A stretch of DNA of 64,000 nucleotides from Arenicellales bacterium (GTDB lineage Bacteria; Pseudomonadota; Gammaproteobacteria; Arenicellales; JAJDZL01). Of the stretch, positions 14,531 to 23,831 are shown in pieces. How positions within the stretch are numbered: the first letter of the stretch is position 1; every line of letters starts with the position of its first letter. Below the pieces are notes generated by a model. It was not told the DNA's origin and made no database searches. It saw only the letters and a program-made list of their open reading frames with translations. The position numbers were made by a program, and so were the translations under genes. The stretch lies in NCBI GenBank assembly GCA_951813075.1, contig OX638343.1:1-64000 (forward strand). Reading direction: 5' to 3'.

Positions 14531-15464
14531 GGGGGTGCAGGTGTTGGTTCAGATCGTCCGGTGCGGGAATACCGGCACGATCCGGATCAATTATCCATCC
14601 TTTCAGCTTCTGGCCGCTTTCGGAGCGAAATCGCCAGGTATTGGTTTTCGCTCCACCGGGGTTGCAGGCGACAAGTAGCGATGAGCCGCGTAACCGGTTG
14701 GCGATCTCATCAGCCGCAAGAGTGTTGAAGTCTGAGAAGATACCAGGCAATACCAGAAGCAGCCCTTGTGCGACCACATGAAGACGCGATGTCGGGCGGT
14801 TGTATTTGCCTGATTTGATCAGGCGGTGAAGGTAGTCGATGAACTCGTGCAGTTGCGGAGTGGGATTGTGCGGCTGGCGGTCGAGCTGTGGAATATATCT
14901 GGCATATTGTGTGTTTGGCCTTGCAGTAACCGCCATGTACTCATGAACGATCTCCCGTTCGGCCGACAGCCATCGCCTGGCGGTGAGCGGCAGCATCGAC
15001 CAGGTTATGGCAGGTCGGACGCTGGCGGCATCAAGACGACGGTGTGTCCAGAAAGCGGTGTAAGCGTTGCCGATGTCGGCGATTGTCGATCCCTCAAGTG
15101 GTTCCCATACCGTGTTTTTTCCGTCTGCTGCAATTACATTCACTTCAAGATCAGCTGCGGGATCGGCGCAGTCGTAGGTGAGGGCTGCGGCGAAGCATGC
15201 GTAGCGCTTGCGATGTGGGAACTGCTCGAATTTCGCCTCGGCGGTGCGTTGCAGTGACACCAACGCTGCGCTCAGTGCCATGGCCAGCAACTGTCGGTCA
15301 CCCGTACGGTTAGGGAGTTCCTGCAGGTGCTCTGCAGTGCGGCTGAGCAGCGGCGCATGCAAGGCATCCCAGTGGCCGGTAACTATATCAGCCTGCGTTC
15401 GAATGCTTGTGATCAGGTCATCATGATTCTGCAGCAGCCGTTGCGGACTTTGGACAGTTTTCAT
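14517..15464 (-). CDS. TraI_2-type (MOBH relaxase family) protein, short and lacking metal ligands
   Basis: 315 residues against about 600 for PFGI-1-class TraI. The N-terminal half follows the TraI_2 domain pattern (LLSRTAEHLQELP, then YACFAAAL), but the HHHAG-type cluster and the LLHDIGK-like HD motif are replaced by RTGDRQLLAMALSAAL and LTYDCAD. The C-terminal part matches the TraI_2_C domain (LHVVAQGLLLVLPGIFSDF, then KLKGWIIDP). It is the last gene of the transfer operon, where the relaxase is expected. I infer a degenerate relaxase, or an accessory protein derived from one. Confidence 0.7.
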   Translation of the reverse strand: MKTVQSPQRLLQNHDDLITSIRTQADIVTGHWDALHAPLLSRTAEHLQELPNRTGDRQLLAMALSAALVSLQRTAEAKFEQFPHRKRYACFAAALTYDCADPAADLEVNVIAADGKNTVWEPLEGSTIADIGNAYTAFWTHRRLDAASVRPAITWSMLPLTARRWLSAEREIVHEYMAVTARPNTQYARYIPQLDRQPHNPTPQLHEFIDYLHRLIKSGKYNRPTSRLHVVAQGLLLVLPGIFSDFNTLAADEIANRLRGSSLLVACNPGGAKTNTWRFRSESGQKLKGWIIDPDRAGIPAPDDLNQHLHPLKIA

Positions 15465-16969
15465 TTATTCTTTTTTCCTTCCTCCAGCTTGGCAACGTGT
15501 TTGAGGTAACTGGTGGCACCTTGCCCGCCGAGATTCGTGGCTTGACCCCATCCAGCCTGCCCGACCATGGCCATCTGCCCGGCTGTGGAGGTGAACAGAC
15601 TGTTGACGCCGGCAATCGCTCTGCTGGTGAAAGACGACATCAGCCAGAACCATATAACTGGCAGGCCTACGTACGACATGACCGATACAATTGTCAACAA
15701 AACATCCCCTCCAGTACCAATTCCTGCCAATACACTACGTTCACCGTACATCATATTTATGAGCCGTTCATCAATGAACCTCGCCAGCGACCAGATGCCG
15801 GTCAGGAACTTGGTTCCGAAAATAGCCGCTATGAAAAATACAAGCACACCCGGCCGCACTACTGCAAAGGGCACGGCCAGCGGCAGTGCAATATAGATGC
15901 AGGCCAGTACAATCGCCTGGATGATCGGTAGGACGGATATCAGCGCCGCCATGGTCGTCCGGATGACGGGGTAAACAACCCACGATCCGAGCGTTGCGAG
16001 CCCAAAGAAATCCGCTCTTTCTGATAATTGGTCGGGGTCGTCGGGGGATGAAGACGCTGGTGGATGACGATCCAGATGCGAACGGACTAATTTGTCCTTG
16101 TATTCGTCAGTGGGATTTTGTTGTACCAAGTGCGGGGTGCCGCTGATCCCGTATTTTGGCAGCTCGGGGAGGTTTTCGAGTGTTTGGGCGTTCGTGATCT
16201 CTTTGATTTCCTCGAAGAGCCTGTCCCGCAGTCCCTTCCCGGCGGCGCTCCACCAGATAGCGCAAGTCGGTCCGGGGTTGTCCGGCCGCCTGTACTGGTT
16301 TTCCCAGCCATTGGGAATCAGTGGACTCCTCGGCAGCCGATTGTTGTAGTACTGGGGCTCAAACCAGAAATCGTCGCCGCGCCATTTGCGCTCACTGGGC
16401 TGGGCTGTACCAATGGCGTCCAATGCGGGAAAGTAACAATGTTGGTCAAAGTTCTGCAGATTGGATATCAGCGTTGCATCGGATAGTGACGCATAGTCCA
16501 GGGCCATAATGATCGAGCGTATGTGCATAGGTTCGCCGAAACTGTGAATGGCAGCTTTGAATATTTCGGTGAATCCAGACGAAATCTGGATGATAGCCCA
16601 CCACAGGACTGGTACACGGATTCGTTGCGGTGCTGATGCGGTGTCGGTGTTCGACGGGTTTGCACTCACCTCCATTTCAGTCTGGGGCGGGGAGTAGGTG
16701 ATCTCGGAACTAGAGACGTTGATCGCCGGCAGGAATGCCAGCAGCATCGCAAGCATAGCGAGGCCGATATCCTGTTCCATGCGTCTCAAGGAAACCGGGG
16801 CGGCGGACTTGGCTTCTTGGCTGCGCGCCGGTTCATACCAATTCTTCCAGAACAGCCATGCGACTGGTATGAAGATCAGACCGGTGCCGACAAGGAGCGT
16901 TGCCAGCTTGTTGGACACATCGAACGCGAACAGCGTCAGCGCCAGCTCCATGTACGAGTCGGTTCTCAT
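15461..16969 (-). CDS. traG: TraG-family mating-pair stabilisation protein (MPF_G)
   Basis: 502 residues. The N-terminus has a hydrophobic helix then FWKNWYEPARSQEAKSAAPVSLRRMEQD, a characteristic TraG N-terminal pattern of PFGI/clc-type ICEs. Several membrane segments lie in the C-terminal half (TTMAALISVLPIIQAIVLACIYIALPLAVPF; FFIAAIFGTKFLTG). In the family it is an inner-membrane and periplasmic protein for mating-pair stabilisation and entry exclusion. It overlaps the next gene by 4 bases. Confidence 0.85.
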   Translation of the reverse strand: MRTDSYMELALTLFAFDVSNKLATLLVGTGLIFIPVAWLFWKNWYEPARSQEAKSAAPVSLRRMEQDIGLAMLAMLLAFLPAINVSSSEITYSPPQTEMEVSANPSNTDTASAPQRIRVPVLWWAIIQISSGFTEIFKAAIHSFGEPMHIRSIIMALDYASLSDATLISNLQNFDQHCYFPALDAIGTAQPSERKWRGDDFWFEPQYYNNRLPRSPLIPNGWENQYRRPDNPGPTCAIWWSAAGKGLRDRLFEEIKEITNAQTLENLPELPKYGISGTPHLVQQNPTDEYKDKLVRSHLDRHPPASSSPDDPDQLSERADFFGLATLGSWVVYPVIRTTMAALISVLPIIQAIVLACIYIALPLAVPFAVVRPGVLVFFIAAIFGTKFLTGIWSLARFIDERLINMMYGERSVLAGIGTGGDVLLTIVSVMSYVGLPVIWFWLMSSFTSRAIAGVNSLFTSTAGQMAMVGQAGWGQATNLGGQGATSYLKHVAKLEEGKKNK

Positions 16970-17012
16970 GGATTGTTGCTAGCCAGTTGCCGGGCTCGGA
17001 ACCGATGCCGGC

Positions 17013-18239
17013 TTATCGCCAGGCCGCCAGCAGCTCAAGCGCTGTTTCCGAGACGATGGTACGGCGGATCTGGAATTCCCAGGCCAGACGGTCGATGTCC
17101 TTTTCCAGCCTGACGGCGGCTGTGTCGATCTCTTTCCTGGCCGGATCTGTTGTTGCTATGTTCGGTTCGGATCGGCCGGCCAGCAGCAGGCGGTGCGCCA
17201 GCAGTGCCTGATCGATCACCCTGGCAGTCGCAGCCTCGGTCGCGATGCGTTCGGCGTACAGGCCGATGCTACCCTCATCAAATTTGTATAGAGCGCTGAT
17301 GACGTTGGGCTGGATTCCTCCTGCAGGATGGAACAGGACATCTCCCGGGGCTTCGCGAATTGCAAGCTGTGGCGCTGTAGCGTAGACTTCCTGAAGTGCC
17401 TCCAGGATCCTGGTCTTTTCCTGCTCTATTTTGGGCTGAAGGCCGGTAGCCGTCGACGTCGTTGGCGCTCCATCCGAATGAATGCCTACATCACCGACAA
17501 CATCCGTCACCCATTTCGCAGCGAGCTGGGGCGTCGACCAGGTTGCGGCAGTGCGCGAGGATCCGGCTGGCGCCGATTTACAGTCAGCGGGCTGGCCGTT
17601 CACAACGCACCAGCCGGCGATGACGGTGTCCCGTACCGGTCGCAACGGCGGGTTTCCGGGACACCCTGCCTCGCGGCCGCCCACCCAGGTGATGCAGGGA
17701 TCTTCTGTTTCCTCGACCTGGCGATGCGCCTCGGTTGCGGACGCCCCTCGCAGTTGCTGGCGCTGCCATTCCTCAGATTTGGCATGACGCTGCCAGGCGG
17801 TGGAAGGCTGGTCGCCGGTGATCAGATCGCAGGCGCTGACGCTGTGGCGCCATGCGTCTTCAGAGCGTACCGAGTAGTGCTGGGTCAGCTGGCACAGTAC
17901 CGGCTGGGCCCGGCATAAAATTCCGCCGGGTAGCGCTGCTGTGATTCCCTTGGGAATCGAACCCAGGTCAGCGAGACCTGCGAGACCAGGGGTATCGCCG
18001 ATGAGGCCGCGCAGCATCGAACCGACATCCTGTCTGGGATTGAACGCCCCGCAGCTGAATCTGTCGGGACCGTAGGCGTCACTGAAGTTCACGGATTCAA
18101 GCGTGACCGGTTCAGAGACGGACAAGGTGCCGCCGATGCTATAGAAAAGATTATCGTTCTTTACATACTGCGCGGTGGCAGTTGTCGCGTGCGCAAGAAG
18201 CACCACGGCAATAATGGTAATCAGGTTCAGACGATTCAT
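17013..18239 (-). CDS. ICE transfer protein, TIGR03755 (PFL_4711) family
   Basis: 408 residues with a signal peptide (to about residue 23) followed by FYSIGGTLSVSEP and CGAFNPRQDVGSMLRGLI, typical of this TraH-like ICE family. The rest is periplasmic with helical content near the C-terminus. It overlaps the upstream HTH gene by 4 bases and lies 43 bases before traG. Role: assembly of the mating-pair channel, inferred from the family. Confidence 0.85.
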   Translation of the reverse strand: MNRLNLITIIAVVLLAHATTATAQYVKNDNLFYSIGGTLSVSEPVTLESVNFSDAYGPDRFSCGAFNPRQDVGSMLRGLIGDTPGLAGLADLGSIPKGITAALPGGILCRAQPVLCQLTQHYSVRSEDAWRHSVSACDLITGDQPSTAWQRHAKSEEWQRQQLRGASATEAHRQVEETEDPCITWVGGREAGCPGNPPLRPVRDTVIAGWCVVNGQPADCKSAPAGSSRTAATWSTPQLAAKWVTDVVGDVGIHSDGAPTTSTATGLQPKIEQEKTRILEALQEVYATAPQLAIREAPGDVLFHPAGGIQPNVISALYKFDEGSIGLYAERIATEAATARVIDQALLAHRLLLAGRSEPNIATTDPARKEIDTAAVRLEKDIDRLAWEFQIRRTIVSETALELLAAWR

Positions 18240-18586
18240 GATTTCTCCTCCTTTCTTGAGTTTTTTTCAGCCTGTTCTCGAAGTTCCGAGACAGGCACGA
18301 ACATGTAAAGTGTCGAGATCGCCTTGCCTACCTTGTCGGCGACTTCGGCAGGCGTCAGTCCCTCCAGCAGCAATTTTTGCGCCTTATCGCGCCACTCCGG
18401 TGGAGACCCCTCACGACAAGATCGCGTCGGCGACTGTCGGTGGCGGTATATGGTAGCGACGCTGATGCCTACTTTTGCGGCGATCTGACGGAGTGTCATA
18501 TCGGTACCGACCAGAAGCGCCTCGACTTCAGCAAGCTTGGCGAGCGTGGTCGGTTTGGCACGGTGGGTTTGCGGGTTCTCAGTCAC
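18236..18586 (-). CDS. HTH protein inserted in the transfer operon
   Basis: 116 residues from a GTG just after the stop of the upstream gene. The centre is a helix-turn-helix of resolvase/Hin-tail type (MTLRQIAAKVGISVATIYRHRQ), and a second, weaker HTH-like unit follows (LTPAEVADKVGKAISTLYMFV). Two recombinase-like HTH units in tandem suggest a DNA-binding regulator. Such a gene is not part of the usual PFL_4710-PFL_4711 interval, so it may autoregulate the operon or control transfer-DNA processing. Confidence 0.65.
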   Translation of the reverse strand: MTENPQTHRAKPTTLAKLAEVEALLVGTDMTLRQIAAKVGISVATIYRHRQSPTRSCREGSPPEWRDKAQKLLLEGLTPAEVADKVGKAISTLYMFVPVSELREQAEKNSRKEEKS

Positions 18587-18588
18587 GA

Positions 18589-19644
18589 CTAAAGTCCTGT
18601 CTCGCCAATAAATATACCGCGTTTGCGGCAGCAGCGGTAACGCTGCCAGTAATGCCAGCCATACCGTCCGTCCTCCGCGGCGGCCGAGGGTGGTGTGAGG
18701 GTTCCGAAACTGCGGCATTGACGGGTGGGTTTCGGCGTCAACATCTGCCAGCGAGGCTGCTGGCCGGCAGGTGGCGAACGCCACTGCCGCCAGACGGCCG
18801 GCTGGCAGCCGATCTCGTTCTTTGTCTCTTTCCAGACCCCGCCGGAATCCGAGCATGTCTTGGGGTCGGACGCTTCGGGGTCGCCGCGCAACATCCGCCG
18901 GGCGCTGTGACTGTTCCTGTAGGGTGTCGCAACATGCCCCTCCGGATCGCGGGTGACAATGTCCACACCGCGTGTGGCTGTGACCGCGGCAGCCTTGGCC
19001 GGGTGGGGCTGCAGCACGAAGCCGGTGCGCGGGCGCAGCGGCCCCCACGTATTGCCGGGGCTGAGCCCCACCTCACCCTGGTCTTTCAGGGCAGGAGCTC
19101 GCCGGTTATCCCCGGTTCCGCGCCAGGCCTCCACATTAGCGGACGCCGACAGGTAGGGATGAAAGGGGGTTACGTCGGTGTGGCACATGAACCGACCGGA
19201 CCCCAGACTGTCCAGGACCGCGGCGGGGCTGCCGACCACGTCGGTCTCGAAATAGTTGAGCATGTTGCTGAACCGGTTCCGGTTTGTCGCTCCAGTCATA
19301 CCAGTCGCCGGCTGTGACGCTGGATGCGCGGACTTCGCCGCCGCGGCGGCGCGCGGCTGCCACTCGATCCATGGTGGTTCACCGGGTTCGATGTATGACT
19401 GCACGACAAGGTCGGGCAACCGGTGCGAGACGCGTATGCTTGTCACGATTCGGCAGCCGAACAGGCTGCACTGCAGCCAGAAGCAGATGCCGTCGACTCT
19501 CCAGTCGAGGCAGTCCTCGCTCATCGCTGACCGGTTCAGATCCTGTGTTGTGAATGACGAGTCGCCGTGCGATGGACTGCCGGCGGAAAATAGCAGCGCT
19601 GTCGTGAAGCAGACTGCCGCTGCTGTTGTGAGTGTTTTTTTCAT
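18589..19644 (-). CDS. ICE transfer protein, TIGR03756 (PFL_4710) family
   Basis: 351 residues, signal peptide, then CLDWRVDGICFWLQCSLFGC, the cysteine-rich signature of this TraU-like family, and a C-terminal WQRYRCCRKRG motif. Exported, probably disulfide-bonded, and part of the mating channel. It overlaps PFL_4709-like by 4 bases. Confidence 0.9.
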   Translation of the reverse strand: MKKTLTTAAAVCFTTALLFSAGSPSHGDSSFTTQDLNRSAMSEDCLDWRVDGICFWLQCSLFGCRIVTSIRVSHRLPDLVVQSYIEPGEPPWIEWQPRAAAAAKSAHPASQPATGMTGATNRNRFSNMLNYFETDVVGSPAAVLDSLGSGRFMCHTDVTPFHPYLSASANVEAWRGTGDNRRAPALKDQGEVGLSPGNTWGPLRPRTGFVLQPHPAKAAAVTATRGVDIVTRDPEGHVATPYRNSHSARRMLRGDPEASDPKTCSDSGGVWKETKNEIGCQPAVWRQWRSPPAGQQPRWQMLTPKPTRQCRSFGTLTPPSAAAEDGRYGWHYWQRYRCCRKRGIFIGETGL

Positions 19645-20087
19645 GGCTTGGACCGGTGTTGATTTCGCCAGCGCCTGACTGCGTCCCGGAGATCATACAG
19701 TCCTTCAAAGACAAAACGTCGGTTGATTATGATCGCCGGAAACCGGCGGACGCCAAACGCAGCGGCTGTAGAGCGGGCGATGGCGGAATTAATTGCCTGC
19801 TGTTTCTTGGCTTCGGTGAGCCGCCCGATCCGGCGCTCCGCCTGGCGACCGGCACGATCGGTATCCGGATACAGCCCGCGACCCAGGTTTTCTTCCAGCA
19901 GGCCGATCGGTGCGACATCCATGACGACCACGCTGACTTTCTGCTGGCGGGCTGTGTGCACACCCAGCAGATGCTGTTCAGGTTGGCCATCAAGGATCAC
20001 CAGGATGGAATCAGGCCAGTCGGTTGCTGAGACCGGCGCAGTCGCCATCGCCAGCAATACCATCAGTGTGATGCGCACCGTTGTCAT
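19641..20087 (-). CDS. ICE transfer protein, TIGR03757 (PFL_4709) family
   Basis: 148 residues with a signal peptide. A thioredoxin-like fold of TraW/TrbC type is suggested by VVVMDVAPIGLLEENL and a C-terminal FPAIIINRRFVFEGLYDLRDAV (substrate-like TrbI/TrbC pattern). In F-type systems the related proteins act at the base of the pilus. Four-base overlaps on both sides show strict operon structure. Confidence 0.85.
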   Translation of the reverse strand: MTTVRITLMVLLAMATAPVSATDWPDSILVILDGQPEQHLLGVHTARQQKVSVVVMDVAPIGLLEENLGRGLYPDTDRAGRQAERRIGRLTEAKKQQAINSAIARSTAAAFGVRRFPAIIINRRFVFEGLYDLRDAVRRWRNQHRSKP

Positions 20088-22777
20088 GTCGCAAGCCGCT
20101 GCGCCCGAATCTCAGCGGCGATGTGAAGAGCGGCATCCAGGTCTGACATGCCATGTTTCTCGCATAGTCGCTTCCGGTGGGCCTTCTCGTGTTTTTCCGT
20201 CTGCGCCAGTGCCAGTGCAACGGCCGGTGGCACATTGCGGAACAGATTCAGCAGGTGTCCGGACAGCACCACGCCCTCGGTGTAGCGTCCGGGCTGCTTT
20301 CTGGCAGAAAGGATCATCTCCCGCTGCTCGTCGGTCAGGGAGCGGAACCGGCTGATCTGATCAACCTCGTCCTTGTCGACGGCCAGCAGAATCCACCACT
20401 CCGGCTGATCAAGCAGTTCCTGGGCGGATTCAGGAAACTGCCTGAGGTTCTGCGTCGCAATCCACAGCCAGGCGCCGAAGGTCCGCCAGGTAGCGACAAT
20501 ACGCGCGAGGTAGGGTGAGATAAGTGGGTTCTGAAGCATCACGTGCGCCTCATCAATCACGACGATAGTCTGACGCGTGGTGGTCTGGGCGGTTTCGACC
20601 CTGTTCTGGATCGCAGTCATCAGTCCGGTCAGCGCGACCGCCAGGCGGTCCTCGTAGCTTTTGCGGGCGTACAGACCGAGTTCGACAACCGTCACATCGG
20701 CATCCGGCCAGGCCTCACCGGGCCGATCGAATATCTTACCCTCCACTCCTGTCGTGAAAAGCTGCAAGGCACCCGCCATCTGGTCGGCGGCGTCTGTCCG
20801 GACACCTGCCTGGTCCTTGTCCTTCCAGTGTCCGCTGGCTGCGTCGCGCAGTGCCAAGATCACATCACTTACCATGGTCTCGCTATCTGCCGGCGTCCTC
20901 CGGCCAGCTTCGGCAATTGCGGAGCGCAACAACGCCCGATCGGCGCGGGTCAGCCGATCCTCCTCCTTCTGCTGCCCGCCGGTAATCATGAGGCGGGCAA
21001 GAATCTCCATCTCGCCCAGCAGATCGCGTCCCGCGTCGTCATCGTCGTCCGACGGAACATCATTGTTTCCGGAGATTCGTGGCGCGGCGGTGAACGGCGG
21101 CAGCGTCACCGCTCCGTCGGCCGTAATGCTGCGGCGGGCAACCGTCAGCCCGTTGCTTTCGCAGTAATCCGCGAAAAGACCGAAGGTCGGCAGTGACGTG
21201 ATCAGGTACAGCCGGGGCCGGTGCACCGCCAGCAGATGGATCAGCTTGTAGATGAGCAGCGAAGTCTTGCCGGACCCTGTCGGACCGAGAATCAGCGCAT
21301 GTGCGTTTTTCTGGCGATCTGCCTGGTGCAGCGGATCATACGCCAGCAGCTCGCCGCCGCGATTGAAATGCACGATGCCGGGACGGCCTGTTCCGACCGA
21401 GCGGCCGAAAAAAGGCGCCATGCGCACGATGTGCTCGCTGTGCCACAGCCGCGCGCGTCTCGCAAACCAGCGCCGATCCTGGACCGGGTCAAAGCCAAAG
21501 GGCAGCGCCCGGATATAGCTGTCGTGGGCGATTGGATCATTCTGTGGTGCGATGGGTGTCAGCCCCTGGGACGACAGCAGCGCCAGACTCTGATTGGTGC
21601 GCTGATCCAGCTCCGGTCGGTCCGGGGCGAATACGAACACACCGCAGAACATCCGGAATATCGGCTGGCCGGCGGCGGCCACGGTCAGAGTGTCATCGGC
21701 CAGCTGCCGCCGGGCGAGCACTTGCGGGTCGGCACCAACCGAATTGTGGCGGACACGCTTGATGTGATCCGTAACCGCATCCTGCTCGCTGAATATGATC
21801 GTCATCGACCAGATACTGTCTGGCGGCATCCGGTCCCACATGGTGGCGGCCACATCGCCGAAAGCACGTTCTCCTGCCAGATGCCCGATTTCGGGGACCT
21901 GTCGGGGTTCGTCGATGGTGATGAAGCGGCCGGGCCGACCGCTGAACCACCACAGCCCGTCATCGGTGCTCGTCGGCGCAGCGCCATCAAGCGCCGAGCG
22001 CCCTATGTCTGCAGAAGCCAGTTCCGGCACCCACTGCGACGGGTGTTCGCAGCCGGGTGCGAACCAGCGCCGCAGCCAGTCGTAAAGGTCCCCTGCCGCC
22101 AGCTGGCGCAGTCGGACGCCGGCCTGCAGCAGGGTGTCCGTGAGTTTGCGGGAGACATGTTCGATGTTGTCGGTCGGGTCCGGCGGTTCGCCGGGGCGCG
22201 AACGGCGCCAGACGCACAGCCTGATCCGTCGCTCGCGCGCCTGCCACTTCGAATCCGGACTGTCGCTGAAAATACCTTTTTCGGTATCGCCGAGATGTTC
22301 GGCCAGCGTCTGAAGCCACTGCCCGGTATATTCGTCGTCGGTTCCATGACGGGCGGCGAACTGACGGATTTTCGGCAGCGCGTTGGCTGTCAGAGGTTCG
22401 TCATGAAGAAAAATCTGGACAACCCATTCGCCCTCCGCCCGTTCGGGGAACACGCTGGTCAGCGCATGGCACAATTTCTCATGCTGCGTGTGAAGCGCCT
22501 CGGCCGGCCTCGCTTCCGATGGAACCGGCGACATCTCAAAAAACGCACCTGTCGAGTGCATGTCGCGAAGACCTATGTAGCCGTCAGGGAGATCAAAGCG
22601 GGGCTGCAGAAGCTCTGAGAATGACCGGCTTCCCAGCACCTGCCGCTCCAAGGCGGCGTTCGGGTGGATTTGCGGACGTCCGGCCTCGCTGCGGCGCAGT
22701 GGCACGTCCCGCTCCCAGAGGACAGGATCAGCGGTGGTATGCGAGTTGTGGCTGGCCTTTTTGTGTTGTTCCGGCAT
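20084..22777 (-). CDS. traC: TraC/VirB4-like conjugation ATPase (TIGR03744)
   Basis: 897 residues from ATG 22,777; an open frame upstream belongs to the methyltransferase region and is not needed. Walker A GPTGSGKTSLLIY about 490 residues in, Walker B IVVIDEAHVML, and WIATQNLRQFPESAQELL further on, all characteristic of VirB4/TraC ATPases. It powers pilus assembly and secretion at the inner membrane. It starts 1 base after the methyltransferase stop. A long antisense ORF across this gene is a shadow. Confidence 0.95.
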   Translation of the reverse strand: MPEQHKKASHNSHTTADPVLWERDVPLRRSEAGRPQIHPNAALERQVLGSRSFSELLQPRFDLPDGYIGLRDMHSTGAFFEMSPVPSEARPAEALHTQHEKLCHALTSVFPERAEGEWVVQIFLHDEPLTANALPKIRQFAARHGTDDEYTGQWLQTLAEHLGDTEKGIFSDSPDSKWQARERRIRLCVWRRSRPGEPPDPTDNIEHVSRKLTDTLLQAGVRLRQLAAGDLYDWLRRWFAPGCEHPSQWVPELASADIGRSALDGAAPTSTDDGLWWFSGRPGRFITIDEPRQVPEIGHLAGERAFGDVAATMWDRMPPDSIWSMTIIFSEQDAVTDHIKRVRHNSVGADPQVLARRQLADDTLTVAAAGQPIFRMFCGVFVFAPDRPELDQRTNQSLALLSSQGLTPIAPQNDPIAHDSYIRALPFGFDPVQDRRWFARRARLWHSEHIVRMAPFFGRSVGTGRPGIVHFNRGGELLAYDPLHQADRQKNAHALILGPTGSGKTSLLIYKLIHLLAVHRPRLYLITSLPTFGLFADYCESNGLTVARRSITADGAVTLPPFTAAPRISGNNDVPSDDDDDAGRDLLGEMEILARLMITGGQQKEEDRLTRADRALLRSAIAEAGRRTPADSETMVSDVILALRDAASGHWKDKDQAGVRTDAADQMAGALQLFTTGVEGKIFDRPGEAWPDADVTVVELGLYARKSYEDRLAVALTGLMTAIQNRVETAQTTTRQTIVVIDEAHVMLQNPLISPYLARIVATWRTFGAWLWIATQNLRQFPESAQELLDQPEWWILLAVDKDEVDQISRFRSLTDEQREMILSARKQPGRYTEGVVLSGHLLNLFRNVPPAVALALAQTEKHEKAHRKRLCEKHGMSDLDAALHIAAEIRAQRLAT

Positions 22778-22778
22778 G

Positions 22779-23831
22779 TCAGAAGATCGTTTGTTGTTGT
22801 GGTACCGGTAGACAGGCGGGCGAGAACATGATGATCTCCCTGCGCTTGCTGCGGCGTTCGGAGTTGCGGATTCCGCTAAACGCCTGGCTGATGCTTGCCC
22901 AGCCGGGCGGAATATCAAAGTCGCCCTCTGCGCAACAGTAGGCGATCCTGTAGCCAGAATTATTGCCTCTGGACACTGCCCAGTTGTATGAGTCACGGGC
23001 TGCCTTGTCAGTTGTATCCTGTGTTTCTGTCTGATAGAGCGTGCTGATGCGGTTGGTCAGAAGATACGGCGGATCCAGAAAAACCGCGCGCACGGACTGC
23101 GAGTGGTGATCGGTGTCGCCGAGGATCGTCGGTGTGATTGCGGACTTCCAGGAACGGTTCAGCACGATCACGTTCTTCAGTCGTTGCGAAAGATCGATAA
23201 ACCAGTCTGCTCTGCTTGCACGCGGCTGCCCGGTCAGGCGGTATAGACAATCGGTAACTTTCGGAATGCTGTCGGAAACCCGAGGCTGTTTCGCAGTCCT
23301 TTCTTCCAGCGGGATGTGAGTGTGCCTGTCGCAGATGCCGCGCGTCTGGCCATTGCCCGGACGGACGACCGGACGTTTGTCCCTCACATGTTCTGCCAGC
23401 TGACAGAAATCCCCACCAATCCAAAGACTCATACCCCAGCACCACCAGCCGGCCACTTTCGCATCAAAAAAATCGCTATCCTCGATCAGCCGGTGATGGT
23501 TCTCAAACCATCGGATCAGCCATTTATGCCTGGCGGACAGATCGTGATGTATGGTCGGATAGTCGGCGTAGTAGGCCGTCTGCTGGGGATCGTGCCGGAT
23601 CGCACGCCAGAAATTACAGATGAAACCGTTGAGATCGCATACGATTTCTGATCTGGCGGGTCGCGGATTGGCCAGCAGGACCGCACCTGAGCCGAAAAAC
23701 GGCTCAATATAGCGATCGACTTCGCCGAATCGCTGCCACACAGCCGGTGCGATGCGACGCTTGCCGCCATAATACGGAAAAGGAGCAGTCAGCACTTCAA
23801 GGTCGCCGAAGTCATTCGCCCGGCAGCGCAT
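22779..23831 (-). CDS. D12-class adenine-N6 DNA methyltransferase
   Basis: About 350 residues (ATG 23,831 or 23,846). The SAM-binding segment PFPYYGGKRRIAP and IEPFFGSGAVLL near the N-terminus and the catalytic DPPYLL motif define the D12/Dam-like family. No restriction endonuclease gene is adjacent, so it is probably an orphan methylase protecting transferred DNA or marking regulatory sites. It sits between the TIGR03751 lipoprotein and traC, breaking an interval usually contiguous in this ICE family, yet the operon overlaps are intact. Confidence 0.9.
   Translation of the reverse strand: MRCRANDFGDLEVLTAPFPYYGGKRRIAPAVWQRFGEVDRYIEPFFGSGAVLLANPRPARSEIVCDLNGFICNFWRAIRHDPQQTAYYADYPTIHHDLSARHKWLIRWFENHHRLIEDSDFFDAKVAGWWCWGMSLWIGGDFCQLAEHVRDKRPVVRPGNGQTRGICDRHTHIPLEERTAKQPRVSDSIPKVTDCLYRLTGQPRASRADWFIDLSQRLKNVIVLNRSWKSAITPTILGDTDHHSQSVRAVFLDPPYLLTNRISTLYQTETQDTTDKAARDSYNWAVSRGNNSGYRIAYCCAEGDFDIPPGWASISQAFSGIRNSERRSKRREIIMFSPACLPVPQQQTIF

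Noticed and set aside
21221-22618. Long plus-strand ORF (465 codons) across traC
   Set aside because: It is antisense to a clearly conserved ATPase gene; GC-rich DNA creates such open frames. No RBS or family pattern.
22778-22996. N-terminal 73-residue extension of TraC
   Set aside because: It overlaps the methyltransferase C-terminus entirely, and MPEQHKK at 22,777 starts directly after its stop.
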